Shown: positions 47,857 through 59,197 of the stretch, one piece after another | Layout: the number at the start of each line of letters is the position of its first letter | How positions within the stretch are numbered: the stretch's first letter is position 1 | Assembly: GCA_017893485.1 (NCBI GenBank) | Contig: CM030362.1 | Coordinates: forward strand, 262,808,255-262,872,254 | Origin: Hemerocallis citrina | Taxonomy: Eukaryota; Streptophyta; Magnoliopsida; Asparagales; Asphodelaceae | DNA: 64,000 nt | Direction: 5' to 3' | Notes under the pieces: generated by a model | Seen by the model: only the letters and a program-made list of their open reading frames with translations | What the model was told of the DNA's origin: nothing | Databases searched by the model: none | Made by a program: the position numbers and the translations under genes

Positions 47857-47864
47857 TATATATA
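47857..47864 (-). promoter_or_regulatory. Putative TATA box of the element D antisense gene
   Basis: TATATATA lies 86 bases before the ATG at 47771 on the minus strand, within CTTCTATATATACAACC. Two CACGTG boxes stand a further 40-60 bases upstream. Confidence 0.6.
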
Positions 47865-47902
47865 GAAGTGAGACATTGATAACTGTGCCAAGTGCATCAT
47901 CA

Positions 47903-47918
47903 CACGTGGAAACACGTG
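47903..47918. promoter_or_regulatory. Two G-boxes (CACGTG) upstream of the antisense gene
   Basis: CACGTG at 47903-47908 and 47913-47918, ten bases apart, just upstream of the TATA box. G-boxes are bound by plant bZIP and bHLH factors; whether these act is unknown. Confidence 0.5.
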
Positions 47919-47989
47919 AGCACATGTCAAATGCACCTTTCCTCCACCTCCAACGTGTTCAACGAGACCGAGCCTTAAGAGAGTTCACA

Positions 47990-48250
47990 GCGGCGAGATG
48001 GTTCACCACAACCTCGGAGTGGCATCCGAGGCCAAGCAACAAGAAGAAAGCTCAAAGGACCACTGGTTTGACACGACCTCGGAGCACCACTAGTTCGCCA
48101 CAACCTCGAAGTCGTATCTAAGGCCAAGCATCTTGATGGGAGTTCAAAGCATCACCAATTTACTCTGCCTTGAAGTCAAAACTGAGGCCGAGCTTCAAAG
48201 AGAGAGTTCCACCCCTCACCAGGGTTTTCGAGTCCGAACCACCAAGAAAG
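47990..48250. repeat. Degenerate short repeats (CCTCGGAG...GAGGCCAAGC)
   Basis: Variants of ACCACAACCTCGGAGTGGC and GAGGCCAAGC recur three to four times with irregular spacing. They lie between the two antisense reading regions of element D and may be a worn counterpart of the 58-bp arrays of element C, but the period is not clear. Confidence 0.45.
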
Positions 48251-48539
48251 GGTCCGACGCCCTCGGCATTGTCTCCGGGGCTGAAACCCCATAGAGAAAT
48301 CTCAAGCATCGATCCATCAAAAGGCCATCGAATAAAGAACGAAATTCGAAAAAGCATCTTTATTATAGACCAAAAAACAAAGGGATTACATTTGCATGAT
48401 TACAACGGAATCACAAGTTCTAAGCACTAGGTTCCGGGCTCTGAGGTCATCGTTCAGACCCGATCTAGAAGGTATCGCTTCAGCGGTCAAGGGGTTGACA
48501 CCCAGGTGAATTACCTCCAAACCTCAAACATTAGCTACG

Positions 48540-48990
48540 CTGGTCGATCACGCTACTCCACTCTGGGCATCCTCTGGAGCCCCCACTTTCAAGCGGATCC
48601 CAGGGTAAGGCACTGGCCTTGAGAAGGGGTGGTAAAAGATGGATGCCTGGCTCACCTTCCCAAGTCTGGTCCTCAACCGGAAGATCTCAAAGTTCTTCTC
48701 CATGAGCATTCGTCTAAGGATGGAGTATGAGGTTTGACCACCAAAGAGACAAGAGGGACCACCAGTATCAGCCTGTGTAAGATCTATGTCGGCATCGTGA
48801 AATAATGCATTCAGACGAGCCAACTCCCAAGCCACCTATTGAATGCCCCTTCCCGATCAATCGCCTCCTTGCAAAATTAGGCGATCATCTCATCGGCCTG
48901 ATTCAGCTTATTATGTAGAGCGTGAACCTCGCTCTCGAGGTCCTCCTCCTGAGGTTTAGGTCCCATAACATGCTTAACAAGATGCATTGC
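48540..48990 (-). pseudogene. Antisense accessory gene 2 of element D (small coiled-coil protein)
   Basis: On the minus strand MGPKPQEEDLESEVHALHNK (start near 48966) continues with FCKEAIDREGAF and, at 48835-48548, WELARLNALFHDADIDLTQ and ILRRMLMEKNFEIFRLRTRL. The homolog in element C is at 28736-29321. Two stops interrupt it. Mostly helical and charged; function unknown. Confidence 0.6.
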
Positions 48991-49189
48991 AACTCAGACA
49001 AGAAATAGACAGTCAAGGTAAGTTTGAATTTTCATTTAGACAAAAAGATTACAGTATGCGGTGGCTAGTCCGCACCCGATGTGTACAAAAATGGGAACAT
49101 GTAAAAAAAAGAAAAACTACAAGTTAAGGGATGATCTCTCGAGGAGGAGAGTGAATGGGTTCGATCCCAACAGGGTCGCCAATATCAAG

Positions 49190-50517
49190 AGGGAGTTCCT
49201 ACGAAGTCGAAGGGGTGATGCCAAGGCCCGGCTCTACGTCGTAGCAAAACCCCTCAAGGTTGACATTGGGGTGCCTATCCTTAACATGTTGAAGGGCTCG
49301 CTCGTAGCCCTCCTCTTGGCCCCGTGCAAACTGGCCAACTGCATCATCGACCTCTGCCTCCAACTCCTTCACCCTTTTGTCTAACCTATCGGTGCGGGTC
49401 TTCTCATCCTGCCACCTCGACCGGTACCTCTGGGCCCTGCACTCAGCAGACTCCAAGTCGTAATTATTCTGTCTCATCATCTCACTCCCGTAAAGTGTGG
49501 TTTGCAACGGAAATGAAAATAGTGAGATACCAACTAGGGGATACAGATGCTCTAGAATGAGCACTTACCGCCACCAAGTGCTGAAAGTACTGAAGGTATG
49601 CCGAACTGAACGTCTCCTTTGTAAGCACTTTTCTGTTCCTAAAAGGTGCAAGATTGTTCACCACCTCGACGACCATCCGAGACTCTAGAATAGAGTCGAA
49701 AAGCTTCACTAGCAAATCGGGAGTGAAGGTCTCCTGAGCCTTATTAGGGATGACCCCAGGAACAGGTGGATCGACGGCACAGGAGACTCCATCAGTTCTT
49801 GGGCTCAGAGAGATCTCTTACTCGGCTCTGCCTGGGAAGAATCCTCAGGATCTCGGATAGCCAGGGTCCTCGTCCCCTTCGCCATTTTGGATGCCCTTTT
49901 GGGGACTCTCCAACACTCAGTGACACCCTTTTCTACTTCCTCGTATCCTCAACCGTTCGATGTGCTGCCCGGGTAGCTAAAAGTGCATCGACCTTATCAT
50001 CTTCCGGGGCTGCAAATGAAGTATGTCAGAACCGAACCTCAGAGAAATAAAAATGGAAATTACAAGGGGAAGACACTCACCGGGGACATAAGGACTCAAG
50101 CTGCACGCAAGTGACATCTCCGTCATCCTGGACAAGTCGATGCATAGATTATCGTCGAATAGCCTGCCGAACTCCACCCTCTCCTCTTTGGAGAGCTCTT
50201 TGAACTTCAAGGGCTCCTTCGGAGCTGGCCCGTACGACCATGAGGTTGGTACATCACAGGGCTTCGGGCTGTAGATGATAAAATACTTCTTCCTCCAATC
50301 CCTAATGGAGTCGGGATGGTTGTGCACTTCGCACAACTTGGACTGGGGGGCGATATACCACCGGTAGGAACTCTTCGGGAGTGCGCTTAATCCCAAATTT
50401 GCTCGGGAGTACCTGAAGCTCAGAGGGATGCCCTTCCTCTGGCTGAGCATGATGAAACTCGTCAATTGCTTCCATGAGTTTGGCACATATTGCATCAGGT
50501 TCATCCCTTCCCATTTC
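49190..50517 (-). pseudogene. Antisense accessory gene 1 of element D, 5' end cut by plastid DNA
   Basis: The minus strand from 50517 encodes NLMQYVPNSWKQLTSFIML, then NHPDSIRDWRKKYFIIYS and LKFKELSKEERVEFGRL, matching 22620-22960 of element C (PF04195-type). A predicted intron lies at 50010-50080 (GTGAGT...TTTGCAG) in the same place as in C. Downstream (about 49760-49480) there is a serine/proline stretch and then PFRNRKVLTKETFSSAYLQYF. The coiled coil (49480-49270: ESAECRAQRYRSRWQDEKTR) ends with GYERALQHVKDRHPNVNLEGF and PSTS-stop at about 49199. The upstream acidic region and promoter are lost because the plastid insertion begins at 50518. Broken by several shifts. Confidence 0.72.
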
Positions 50518-52200
50518 AGAGTTGTCTCGTGCCCTTAGGTATTCTCTACCTACCCACCTATGTCAGTTTTGGGTACATGTATCCTTTTGTTGAAGGTCTT
50601 TCAAGCTTTTCCTGGCAGTCTGGCATGGGTTACTTCAGCACCGTAGTGCCTGGTACTCGGACATTGGCTCGAGGCATCTTCTATACCCCTTCTTAACCTA
50701 AAAAAGTAGGGTCACCTTGCATCCTTAAACCGATAACCATCCTTCGGCTGACCTAGCCTCCTCCGTCTTTCAGGACGAACATGGGTGGTACAAGTTTATT
50801 CACCTGTTGTCCATCCATTATGCCTTCTGACCTGATCTTAGGCCCTGACTCACTCTCCGTGGACGAACCTTGCGGTGGAACCCTTAGGTTTTCGGGCATT
50901 GGATTCTCACCAACATTTGCGTTACTCAAGAAGACATTCTCGCTTCCGCTTTGTCCGCACCTGCTTGCACGGGCACTTTCCTCTAAGGCGGAATGCTCCC
51001 TTATCGATGCATTTTTACATCCCACAACTTTGGCAGATCACTAGCCCCGTTCATCTTCGGTGCAAGAGTGCTCGATCAGTGTGCTATTACGCACTATTTC
51101 AAGGGTGGCTGCTTTTAGGAAAACCTCCTAGCTGTCTCTGCACCCTTACCTCCTTTATTACTGAGCGGTTATTTAGGGGCCTTAGCTGGTGATTCGGGTT
51201 ATTTCTTTCTCGACGATGAAGCTTATCCCCCATCGTCTTACGGGCCGACCTTGACCCCTATTATTTTGAGGTCATATCTAGTATTCACAGTTTTCCTCGA
51301 TTTGGTACCACTCTCGTGGCCCGCACTGAAACAGTGCTTTACCCCTAGATGTCCAGTCAACTACTGTGCCTTAACGCATTTCGAGGAGAACCAGCTAGCT
51401 ATGGGTTCGAGTGGCATTTCACACCTAACAACAACTCATCCGCTGATTCTTCAACATCAGTCGGTTCGAACCTCCACTTAGTTTCACCCAAGCTTCATCC
51501 TGGAGATGGATTAATCACCCAGGTTCGGGTCCATAAGCAGTGATAACCAACCTATGAAGACTTGTTTTCACTACAGCTCCGGTGGGTTCCCTTAACCAAG
51601 CCACTGCCTATGAGTCGCTGGCTCATTCTTCAACAGACTCGTGGTCAGAAATCATATTCTCCTCCCACTTCTTGGGAGCTCATAGTTTCATGTTCTATTT
51701 CACTCCCTGATGGTGGTTCTTTTGACCTTTCCTTCACTGTACTACTTCGCTATCGGTCACCCAGGAGTATTTAGCCCTGCAAAGTGGTCCTTGATGATTC
51801 ACACGGGATTCCACATGCCCCATGCTACTCGGGTCATAGCATAAGCTAGTGATGCTTTCGACTACCGGAAGCTCGCCATCTAGGGTGCATCACTCTACTA
51901 CTTCGCCTAGCAATGCTCTCCCATAACCCCGTTTTCACGGTTTAGGCTGCTCCCATTTCGCTTGCAGCTACTTCATGAATCTCTTTTGCTTTCTTTTCCT
52001 GTGGCTACTAAGATGTTTCAGTTCACCAGGTTGTCTCTTGCTTGCCAATGGATTCAATAGCAGTTTAAAAGGTTGACCAACTCATGAATCTCCGAATCTA
52101 TGCTTATTTTTCAACTCCCCAAAGCATTTCATTGCTTGCTATGCCCTTCCTCATCTCTGGGTGCCTAAGTATCCACCGTAAGCCTTTCCTCGTTTGAACC
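50518..52200 (-). pseudogene. rrn23: Plastid 23S rRNA fragment (5' ~1.65 kb)
   Basis: The minus strand begins at about 52200 with TCAAACGAGGAAAGGCTTAC (23S 5' end) and runs to GAATACCTAAGGGCACGAGA, about position 1650 of the ~2.8 kb gene; the 3' 40% is missing. Differences from the usual plastid sequence are mostly C-to-T and G-to-A. Reading frames here are spurious. Confidence 0.95.
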
Positions 52201-52343
52201 TCACCATTAATGTGAAGGCTCTATCATCCTAAGGTGTTGCTAGATGGAAAGTTCTTATCAACGTCCATGAATCAAAAATCATAGATCGAACCGCCAAATT
52301 GAAAAAATTGGCTGTTATCATAGTATCAGCTAAGTTCACAGGG

Positions 52344-53228
52344 TGGAGATAAGCAGACTCGAACCGCTAACATTTGCTGCAGGGTAAACCACCGCCTCTC
52401 AGGCCTTCCCGGCTTATTCTACCATAAAGTCTAATGATAGACAATAACTCCCCCCCGAACATAGCATACAACTTTCATCGTACTGTGCTCTCCAAAGAGA
52501 AAATCTTCTCAAAATCTTAAAAGGTGCTGAGTTGGAATCACATTCTAAGGATTCTTGAGGTTCCGAAGAATCCAGCTACAGGAGAACCAGGAACAGAGAG
52601 CTTTCCCCTTTTTCCGCCCGACTTTTTGGTCTTAAGAATGCAGGATTAAGAACGAGTGATTGCCCTTCTCCGACCCTTACTGCCCCAACCGGAGAGCAGA
52701 TAGCTAATGCGTTCCACTTATTGATTATTGAACAGGGTCTATGGTCGGTCCGTGACCCCTGGATGCCGAAGGCGTCCTTGGGGCGATCTTTTAGTTCTAA
52801 CGGGGTGGAGATGATGGGGTCGGTCCATGGATTTTCCTTCCTTTTGCCACATTTTGCTCAAAGCAAAGGGTTGAAGGGAGATAGTGCATCAAGCTATTCA
52901 CAAGGGCCAACTTGATCCTCTTCCCCAGAGATCTTAGATGATGGAACCCTAGGAGAGCCGCCGACTCTGACTATCATCCATGTATAATCTATACAATATC
53001 TGACAAACTGCCCATCCTACCTCCTCTACATTCTTGACAACTCATCTTTTTGTCTCAGTAGAGTCTTTCAGTGGCATGTTTCGGCCCTCTTCCCCATTGC
53101 TTAGAAAAAGTTAGCCACCGATTTAGGTACAAGATACTATCATTACTGCCTGGTCAATTGGACATCCAACCCGTAATCACAACGACCCAATTGCAAGAGC
53201 GGAGCTCTACCAACTGAGCTATATCCCC
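52344..53228 (-). pseudogene. trnA-UGC: Plastid trnA-UGC with group II intron (nuclear copy)
   Basis: The 5' exon (53228-53191 on the minus strand) reads GGGGATATAGCTCAGTTGG and keeps the UGC anticodon. The intron is of the plastid trnA kind. The 3' exon near 52344-52378 (AGCGGTTCGAGTCTGCTTAT) has several substitutions. Not a working tRNA gene. Confidence 0.93.
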
Positions 53229-53294
53229 CAAAGCCAAGTGGAGTATACATGAAAGAGTCAGATGCTTCTTCTATTTTTTCCCTGGCGCAGCTGG

Positions 53295-54812
53295 TGTTGG
53301 TGTATGCCCTAGAGGCCAGTTGTATATTGACATTACTAGTTTATATTGTATCATGATATTTATTTTATATATAAGGCATTTCATTTATTGTGTTGTTTAT
53401 TGTGATTAAATGAACATAATAAAGTCCTTAAAATAGTAGGTTTAATACCATAGGATATCAAGTGCATGACTTGATTGCGAGATCCTATTGAGTGTAAACA
53501 GAATACTGTTCTTAAATGTCCCTAGTTAGGTATTATTGTGAATTAGGACAACAATAATATGTAGAGACTAGTATGTGCGTAGACTGATGACCATATCTCA
53601 TGGGTCATGGATATGAGATATCAAGTCTTCACATGGGTACATATTAGAGTAATAATGTACTGGACTGACCCACCATGAGAATGCTGCATGGATTGTTATG
53701 TGAGTATCATAAGCGGTTCTCATAGTGACCATGGTTTATGTAGTCCTTTGACTTGAAGTCACTATGGTTCCTTACATGAGAAGTTATATGCTTTAATGTC
53801 GTCAAACGTTGCCTGTAATAAAGCGATTATGAAGTCGATTATTGTATATACTACAAATCATGCAGAGGGATGTGAGTGACTTAGATAGGATTTTTCCCTC
53901 TTACATAATAAGAGCGATATCAATAGGCCCATTGATTGAGTGAGACTGCAAAATGCATGGCCATGCTCAAATGAGTCAATATGAGATATTGAGCTCATTT
54001 GTTTTAGTAAGTCTACTCGGACATGAAGAATCCAAAGATTGAACTATACACGGGTGACACACTTTATGCCTTGTGGTCAATTAAGATATCCGGACAAAGG
54101 GACTAGACTACATGGTAACATTGGTCACTAATAGGTTATGTCTAATCACCGACATTCCCGTTACTTGAGTATCAGTGATGTATTGCTAGATACCGCTCAC
54201 TATTTGTAACACTAAAATATGATTTTAGTATTACTGTCAACGTAACGGGAACCTACAGGGTCACACACTTAAAATAGATCGAAATTGGAATTTAAATTCA
54301 TAAGATGAATTTAATTGGGGATCCAAGTAAGACTTGGACTCCTGATATTGGTTGGACATTTAATTAGATTAAATGGGTTAACTAAAGTTCAAAGGCCTAC
54401 ACACGAATCTAAACCAGATTAGATTGTGAGTCCAATAATCTCATTACTCTCTTAGGATTGATTTTCTGCAGCTTTATATAAGATACATATTTGTGAAAAA
54501 GGGGTCATATGAGAAAACCCTAGTCGTCACAGAAATTGTGAGAGAGAGAGATCGTGAGGAACATCCCCATCTTGTAGCTAGCACCGTGGCGTGAGAGAAA
54601 GCTTGATTTGATCCGTTCGTGTGGATACCATAAAGGCACAGTAATATTGTAGTGCTGTGATTGACATTAATTGGAGACAGCAAATCCATCTTCAAGGTAT
54701 AACTCCTAAACACGATTTTGTGGTTTTCGCATGGATCCATGACTAGGTTTCAATATTTTTTTGTAATTTTTCCACTGTGTATTTGATTTGAGACTACCAT
54801 CGAAACCTAAAA
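53295..54812 (+). mobile_element. Copia-like solo LTR (~1.5 kb) in the trnA-trnI spacer
   Basis: It starts TGTTGGTGTATGCCCTAGAG and ends near GAAACCTAAA (relatives end CCAACA). It splits plastid sequence that should read GCGCAGCTGGGCCATCC; the flanks are GCTGG (53290-53294) and GCTTG(G) (54813-54818), a duplication with one change. A TATATAAGATAC TATA-like site (54473) precedes a leader with AACATCCCCATCTTG. No internal region or second LTR is present. The TG...CA-type ends and following-primer logic suggest Ty1/copia, but the lineage is uncertain. Confidence 0.75.
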
Positions 54813-54815
54813 GCT

Positions 54816-55814
54816 TGGTCATCCTAGACTTGAACTAGAGACCTTGCCCGTGAAGTAAATCATCACACTTACGACCCAACCAATTGGGAGAGAATCAATA
54901 TATTCTTTTTCAGGAGCGATTCATCCTTCCCAAACGCAGCATACAACACTTTGTCGTACTACGCTCTTTAAGTGCGCTTTTCTTGTTCCCCTTCTCCCTT
55001 ACCACGGCAAGTCTTTGTGAAAGAGTTCCGACGGGAAGAAAACAGAAGGCGTTAAGAGACCCTCCTGGCCCAACCCAAGACACTCTAAGATCCTTTTCTC
55101 AAACCTGCTCCCATTTCAAGTCAAGAAATAAATAAATAGAAACATCCCATTGCACTGATCAGGGTGCACTCGTAGTGATTGAGGGGTCAAAGATCAAGAA
55201 GTGAATTATTTATACGAAGCATTCTACTTTTGGCTAGATCTAATCTCCTGCTCCCTGAAGAAAGAAAAAAGAATTTCACATTCTTCCTTTCGGGAAGGGG
55301 GGATTAGGGAAATCCTATTGATTGCTGATTTCTCCAGAGCTTCAAAAAATGCATGAAAAAAGGCTCGAATGGTACGATCCCTCCATCACCCCAGAATGAA
55401 AGGGGTGATCTTGTAGTTCTTGGTCTGTGAAGTTGCGTTGTTAGGTGCTCCATTTTCCCATTGAGGCTGAACCCAAACTTGTGCTTGAGAGATAGCTGTC
55501 CATACACAGATAAGGGATGTATGAATTCTCAAGAAGAGAGGAACCATGATGGTCCCCTCTAGACCGCCTGGATCCCATGAGTGAATAGAAAGTTCGACCT
55601 ACATTTGATCTCACCTAAATCGCTCCATCTATCCTCCTGAGGAGAAGTTTGGTTTTAAACTCCGATTCGAATAGGAGGAGTACGCCATGCTAATGTGCCT
55701 TGGATGATCCACATCTCTGGGTCAGGCGCTGATGAGCACATTGAACTATCATGTGGTTGAGAGCCCTCACAGCCCAGGCACAATGCCGCAATTATGAGGG
55801 GAGCGCTCTAGCCC
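54816..55814 (-). pseudogene. trnI-GAU: Plastid trnI-GAU with group II intron, exon 1 damaged
   Basis: The 3' exon (near 54816-54850, CTAGTTCAAGTCTAGGATGA on the minus strand) and the intron are recognisable. In exon 1 the anticodon side is present but about 14 bases of the D arm are deleted (the reversed sequence joins GCTCTA directly to GCCC at 55810). Right after that the sequence enters rrn16, so the normal rrn16-trnI spacer is gone. Confidence 0.92.
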
Positions 55815-56661
55815 TTCGTGCGCTTTACCATTGCTTCTTCTCTGAGAAAAGAAGTTCACGACCCGTGGGCCCTTTACCTCTACGCGACATTGCTCCGTCA
55901 GGCTTTTGCCCATTGCAGAAAATTCCCTACTGCTGCCTCTCGTAGGAGTCTGGGCCGTGTCTCAGTCCCATTGTGGCTGATCATTCTCTCAGATCAGCTA
56001 CTGATCATCACCTTGGTAAGCTATTGCCTCACCAACTAGCTAATCAGATGCGAGCCCCTCCTCGGGAAGATTCCTCCTTTTTCTTCTCAGCCTACAGGGT
56101 ATTAGCAGCTATTTCCAGTTGTTGTTCCCCTCCCAAGGGCAGGTTCTTACGCATTACTCACCCGTCCACCACTAGAAACACCACTTTCCTTCCGACTTGC
56201 ATGTGTTAAGCATGTGATACCCCAGATTTTTAAATAATGTTTTTAAGATTTAATAAACATTTTTCTGAAATTTACCTTTTACACGGGCAAAACACATACA
56301 AATATTTTCTTAGGAGATTCAAAATCAAAAATTATTTTGGAAAAACCCATTATTTATTATTAGATATTATTTATAAATTTTATGGATTTTTTTGATAATT
56401 ATTGGACCTAAGTGCAAATATTACAAAAATAGGGACTTTTGTGCAAAATTGCCACTTGGAGTGAAAACTCCAGATTTTCAGATTATTGGACTGGGTATGA
56501 TGTCTAGTCAACTCAGAGGTAAAAATTTTACTTTTTTTAATAAATTTAATTTATTTTACAAGTTTTGACAAAAAAAGGATCTTTTTGCAAATTTGCCATT
56601 TAGAGGGGTAAAAGTGTAAATTCGTTTTTCTAGGTTTTTAAACAGTGCCTGCTGATTATAA

Positions 56662-57407
56662 GAGCATCCACAATGGTTTTTCTCATTTGCTAAAATATGG
56701 CATCTACAGTAATAGCAAATAAGCGTGCTAGCTGCAGTGGTCGTTTGCTATATGTTTCTCATTTTTTAGAAATAAGCGAGCGACGGTATATGATATACCG
56801 TCTCATCGTTTAAAATAAATTAAAAAAAGTTAATTACTTATTAACTATTAAACTATATTAATTAAATAAATTAAATAATATAATAATAACTAAACCTAAT
56901 TAATTAACTACCTAAACCTATTTACTACTCCTAAACCTAACCACTCAGCATTAATCCAGGACGGTACATCATCTTCCGGACGGTACATCATGTACCGTCT
57001 GAGGATTTTACCTTTATTTATTTTTTTTTCTTTTCTAATCGGCAATCCTGGCCATTCATTTATTAAAAAAAAAAGGAAAAAGACAAAAAAAAAAAAAACT
57101 CTCAGACGGGATATGATCTCCCGTCCGGGATATCATCTCCCGTCTGAGGAGTTTTTAAAAAAAAAAAAAAAAAAAAAGGAGAGACGGTATATGATGTACC
57201 GTCTGAAGCCATTAGAATATATTAAAATTCATCGGACGGGATATGATATCCCATCCTTTATAATTTGAGAATCGCTATTCTGTTTCTCATATATGAGAAA
57301 CGAATATAGCATGTTTGCTATAAAATGGCAAAATGAGAAACCGTTGCAGACGTTCGTTTGCTAAAAAATGGCAAATTGGCATTTATAGCAAATGACTGTG
57401 GATGCTC
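56662..57407. mobile_element. Tourist-like hairpin MITE, copy 3 (746 bp)
   Basis: The ends are GAGCATCCACAATGG and, reversed, GAGCATCCACAGTCA; TAA flanks both sides (56659-56661, 57408-57410). Internal hairpins: 56782-56802 (GACGGTATA-TGA-TATACCGTC), 56979-56999 (GACGGTACA-TCA-TGTACCGTC), 57105-57125 and the overlapping 57126-57145, 57183-57203, and 57235-57255 (GACGGGATA-TGA-TATCCCATC). It inserted into the solo LTR and so is younger than it. Confidence 0.92.
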
Positions 57408-59113
57408 TAATGGAGTTATTCTTGTTTTAAAAAACTCAATTAAGATGGTTTTATTTAATTTCCAAGTATAAGGACATATATATATGTAAAGTTATATTTA
57501 AAAGATGTAATTTGCAAATCTATTTACAAAACCCTAAAACCTATATCCCGGCCTATTTAAGGGTGGAGTGCAGCCATCTCTTTGCTGCACAACACAAAGG
57601 ATTTTCTTATTATTATTTTTCTTGGAGTTTTAAAGTGAGGATCTTGGTTTTCTTGTGAAGGAGGGATTTTTCTTAATTCTTATTTTTCTTCGATTGATTC
57701 TTCAATAAGGTGAGTGACTTGTGTTTGTTTCTTTATTGTTCTAAGCATGTTGTATGTGATGATTGATCTATTAGGAAGCATGTTAGATAATGGTTTAAAG
57801 ATATAATAACTTTCGATGAGTAGATGAATTAAAAAGTGATCTTTTCATGAAACTATACTATTGATGACCAAAACCCTAATTAGATGACTTCGGATTGTTG
57901 AGAACCTAACAGAAATCGTGGGTTATTGTTTTGAATCATATTATTGCTGATTTGAACTTATTATGAAAGTGTGTGATGTGTAATACACAAATTAAATAAA
58001 AAGGGGGACCTTACTGTTGGTACATATGTACACATGGTTGATAATCCTGATGAAGAAAAACTTAATGATTGGTTGTTGTAATTGCTTATATCCATGGGTA
58101 ATTTGTTGTAATCAGTATTGTATATGTATAACAAGATGTAGAAGGTTTTTTTGGATCAAAGAGATGAAGTTTTCAAGTATTGGAAAGAGTGGCTTGCTTT
58201 GAATGTTTGTAATCAGCCAAAGTTGAGTTTTGGTGTTTTGCAAAGCTTTCGATTGGTTTTTGATTTGTTTTTGTTGATGAGATTGTTTTAAGCTTCATAC
58301 TATAATTATACTATGGATTCTAAATGTTTTACTGATGCACCAATACACCTATGTGCATATTCACTTTCCACATTCACTGATTTTGAAGATATTGTAAAAT
58401 TTTGATGGGTTTTGATTGGATTCTAATTATTTTGGTACTGAGATGGCTTAACACATTTTACTACACTTATCTGATGAAGTTTTGGTGTTTAAACTGATGC
58501 TAATACCTACACACACACTATATACTTACTTTGCTGCTTTTGAAGAACTTTTGTGAAAATCTCTATTTGAGAACCTGATAGGTTTTGATGCATTTTAAAT
58601 CACCCCTACATGTTATACTGGTGGTGATTGATCATTTCAGGGAATTAGATTTTTATTTTTACAAAGCAAAGTGTGTATCAGTTGGAAACATGCACAAAGA
58701 CCCAAACCTTGATCTGATATGAGTTGGATAGTTTTAAACTCAATACTGCACCTATACAACTAACCCTTGAAGTCACTGATGCATTGAAAGACCTAATTCA
58801 CCTATCAACCATCAAGGAACTAATTTACATTTTGATTAAGTAATAAATTGCTTAAGTTTGGGGGTTGAGTATCAATTCTTAGCTGCATATTACTGCTGCT
58901 GTTGCTGCATTGTTGTGCAGGTGCACATTGAAGAATACTCCATCTCATACACACAACCTGTATTTGTTTTAGTAATTATGAGTGTGTGTTTGGGTAGTCT
59001 CTATGTATACATTAAGGGCATTTGTACATCATGCACTGCATACAGTAAAGGGGGATTTTTTGATATATCATACATATACACATAGCTCATGACAGTATAA
59101 AGGAATGCTATAC

Positions 59114-59116
<3 letters not shown>

Positions 59117-59192
<76 letters not shown>
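59117..59192 (+). repeat. Compound (AT)n(AC)n microsatellite
   Basis: About 16 AT units followed directly by about 21 AC units, in the solo LTR. The long valine/cysteine frame on the minus strand comes only from the repeat. Confidence 0.95.

Positions 59193-59197
<5 letters not shown>

Noticed and set aside
50518..56212. Working ribosomal RNA and tRNA genes
   Set aside because: The sequences are plastid in type, with many transitions, a large deletion and inserted retroelements. They are nuclear fossils, not an active rRNA operon.
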